Program-made: the position numbers and the translations under genes
Notes under the pieces: model-generated
Databases searched by the model: none
What the model saw: only the letters and a program-made list of their open reading frames with translations
What the model was told of the DNA's origin: nothing
Assembly: GCA_900771065.1 (NCBI GenBank)
Contig: CAAGMP010000158.1
Location: 1 to 7,508, forward strand
Direction of reading: 5' to 3'
DNA: 7,508 nucleotides
DNA from: an uncultured Acinetobacter sp.
GTDB lineage: Bacteria > Pseudomonadota > Gammaproteobacteria > Pseudomonadales > Moraxellaceae
Shown: in pieces, positions 6,403 through 7,508 of the stretch
Position numbering within the stretch: the stretch's first letter is position 1
Layout: each line of letters starts with the position of its first letter

Positions 6403-7508
6403 TTAGTTGCCGATTTTACGGTATTTTTGACGCTTAGTAATTAAGTCATCGCCATCGCGTTTACGACGGTATTCTTCAAATTCAGCATAGTTACCTTGGA
6501 AGAATTCAGGAGTTTCACCTTCAAATGACAAGATATGCGTTGCAATACGGTCTAAGAACCAACGGTCATGCGAAATCACCATCACTGTGCCTGGGAAGAC
6601 TAAAATCGCATCTTCAAGCGCACGTAAAGTTTCGATATCTAAGTCGTTTGATGGCTCATCGAGTAAAATAACGTTAGCACCCATTTGTAGGATTTTCGCA
6701 AGCTGTAAACGGTTACGCTCACCACCTGACAATTGACCGACACGTTTTTGTTGATCTTGACCTTTAAAGTTAAAGCGACCGATGTAAGCGCGTGAAGCAA
6801 TTTCATATTCACCAATACGCAAGATATCTAAACCGCCAGAAACTTCTTCCCAAACGGTTTTATTGTTATCTAAAGTATCGCGAATTTGACCAACATAAGC
6901 CACTTTTACTGATTCACCAAGCGTTACAGTCCCTGTATCTGGTTGTAATTCGCCTGTCATCATACGAAATAGTGTGGTTTTACCTGCACCATTTTCACCG
7001 ACAATACCGACAATGGCGCAAGGTGGAACTACAAAAGATAAATCTTTATACAGTAACTTATCACCAAATGATTTGCTGATACCTTCAACTTCAACAACCT
7101 TATTACCTAAGCGTGGACCAGGTGGAATGTAAATTTCTGAAGTTTCGTTACGTTGTTGGAATTCACGCGAGTTAAGCTCTTCAAAACGCTCCATACGCGC
7201 TTTGTTTTTCTTTTGCTGACCTTTTGCATTTGAACGAACCCATTCAAGTTCTTTTTTCAATGCTTTAGCAAAAGATTCTTCTTGCTTTTGTTCTTGCTCT
7301 AAACGTGCATTTTTCTGTTCTAACCAAGATGAATAGTTCCCTTGATATGGAATACCCATGCCGCGGTCAAGTTCTAAAATCCATTCCGCTACGTTATCTA
7401 AGAAATAACGGTCATGCGTAATGGCAACGATAGTACCTGGGAAGTCTTTTAAGAAACGTTCTAACCATGCTACAGATGAAGCATCTAAATGGTTCGTCGG
7501 TTCGTCAA
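6403..7508 (-). CDS. ettA: Energy-dependent translational throttle protein EttA (partial, N-terminus beyond window)
   Basis: EttA is a cytoplasmic ABC-F ATPase that binds the ribosomal E site and gates entry into elongation according to the ATP/ADP ratio. The visible 367 residues plus stop match the family's last two thirds; the full protein is about 555 residues, so some 188 are outside the window. The frame is open to the right edge, so the ATG at 7359 is internal. In order: the first ABC domain's Walker B and D-loop DEPTNHLD (7483-7506) and ITHDRYFLD; the charged P-site-interacting arm from GIPYQGNYSSWLEQK to RMERFEELN (about 7171-7356); then PPGPRLG and the second ABC domain with Walker A GENGAGKTT (6973-6999), signature LSGGE (6718-6732), Walker B/D-loop DEPSNDLD (6637-6660) and switch ISHDRWFLDRIATHIL. 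The arm length and EttA-specific phrases separate it from Uup, YbiT and YheS. Serine replaces the usual threonine in the second DEPTNDLD. The promoter is outside the window. Confidence 0.97.
   Translation of the reverse strand, partial: DEPTNHLDASSVAWLERFLKDFPGTIVAITHDRYFLDNVAEWILELDRGMGIPYQGNYSSWLEQKNARLEQEQKQEESFAKALKKELEWVRSNAKGQQKKNKARMERFEELNSREFQQRNETSEIYIPPGPRLGNKVVEVEGISKSFGDKLLYKDLSFVVPPCAIVGIVGENGAGKTTLFRMMTGELQPDTGTVTLGESVKVAYVGQIRDTLDNNKTVWEEVSGGLDILRIGEYEIASRAYIGRFNFKGQDQQKRVGQLSGGERNRLQLAKILQMGANVILLDEPSNDLDIETLRALEDAILVFPGTVMVISHDRWFLDRIATHILSFEGETPEFFQGNYAEFEEYRRKRDGDDLITKRQKYRKIGN

Noticed and set aside
7357..7359. ATG at 7359 as the start of a 318-residue ABC protein
   Set aside because: The same frame stays open to the window edge and encodes first-domain ABC motifs (DEPTNHLD, ITHDRYFLD), so this Met is internal to EttA.

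Overview
The window reads as an ordinary stretch of chromosome from a gammaproteobacterium of the Acinetobacter / Moraxellaceae type. The DNA is AT-rich throughout. The Kup, HisF and EttA proteins are typical of that group, and a free-standing type II homoserine kinase (the aminoglycoside-phosphotransferase-like kind also found in Pseudomonas) fits as well. Placement is from recognising the proteins by eye, not from a search. I see no transposase, integrase, phage gene or CRISPR repeat, and no sign of recent transfer.

Layout, left to right. A serine tRNA (anticodon GGA) lies on the minus strand at 33-123 with its own sigma-70-type promoter. Divergent from it on the plus strand are kup (potassium uptake), a secreted DNA/RNA non-specific endonuclease, and a small acidic protein of unknown function that follows the nuclease by 18 bases. 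A bidirectional terminator at about 3479-3513 separates this group from hisF (histidine biosynthesis), which points the opposite way. Divergent from hisF is a compact plus-strand cluster: thrB (homoserine kinase), a membrane-anchored cold-shock-domain/DUF1294 protein and a three-helix DUF4870-like membrane protein. A second bidirectional terminator at 6371-6398 closes that cluster and also ends ettA, a translation-factor ABC-F ATPase on the minus strand. ettA runs off the right edge, so its N-terminal third is missing.

How the genes relate. Most are unrelated housekeeping functions placed side by side: ion uptake, histidine and threonine synthesis, and translation control. The pairs likely to be linked by transcription are nuclease plus small acidic protein, and thrB plus the two membrane proteins. 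I found no clear new multi-gene system. The points most worth a second look are the amphipathic C-terminal helix on the secreted nuclease, the acidic small protein beside it (a speculative inhibitor or partner), and the cold-shock domain tethered to the membrane.

Coding density is high: no gap between genes reaches 300 bases. The largest are 124-244 (tRNA/kup) and 4271-4383 (hisF/thrB).
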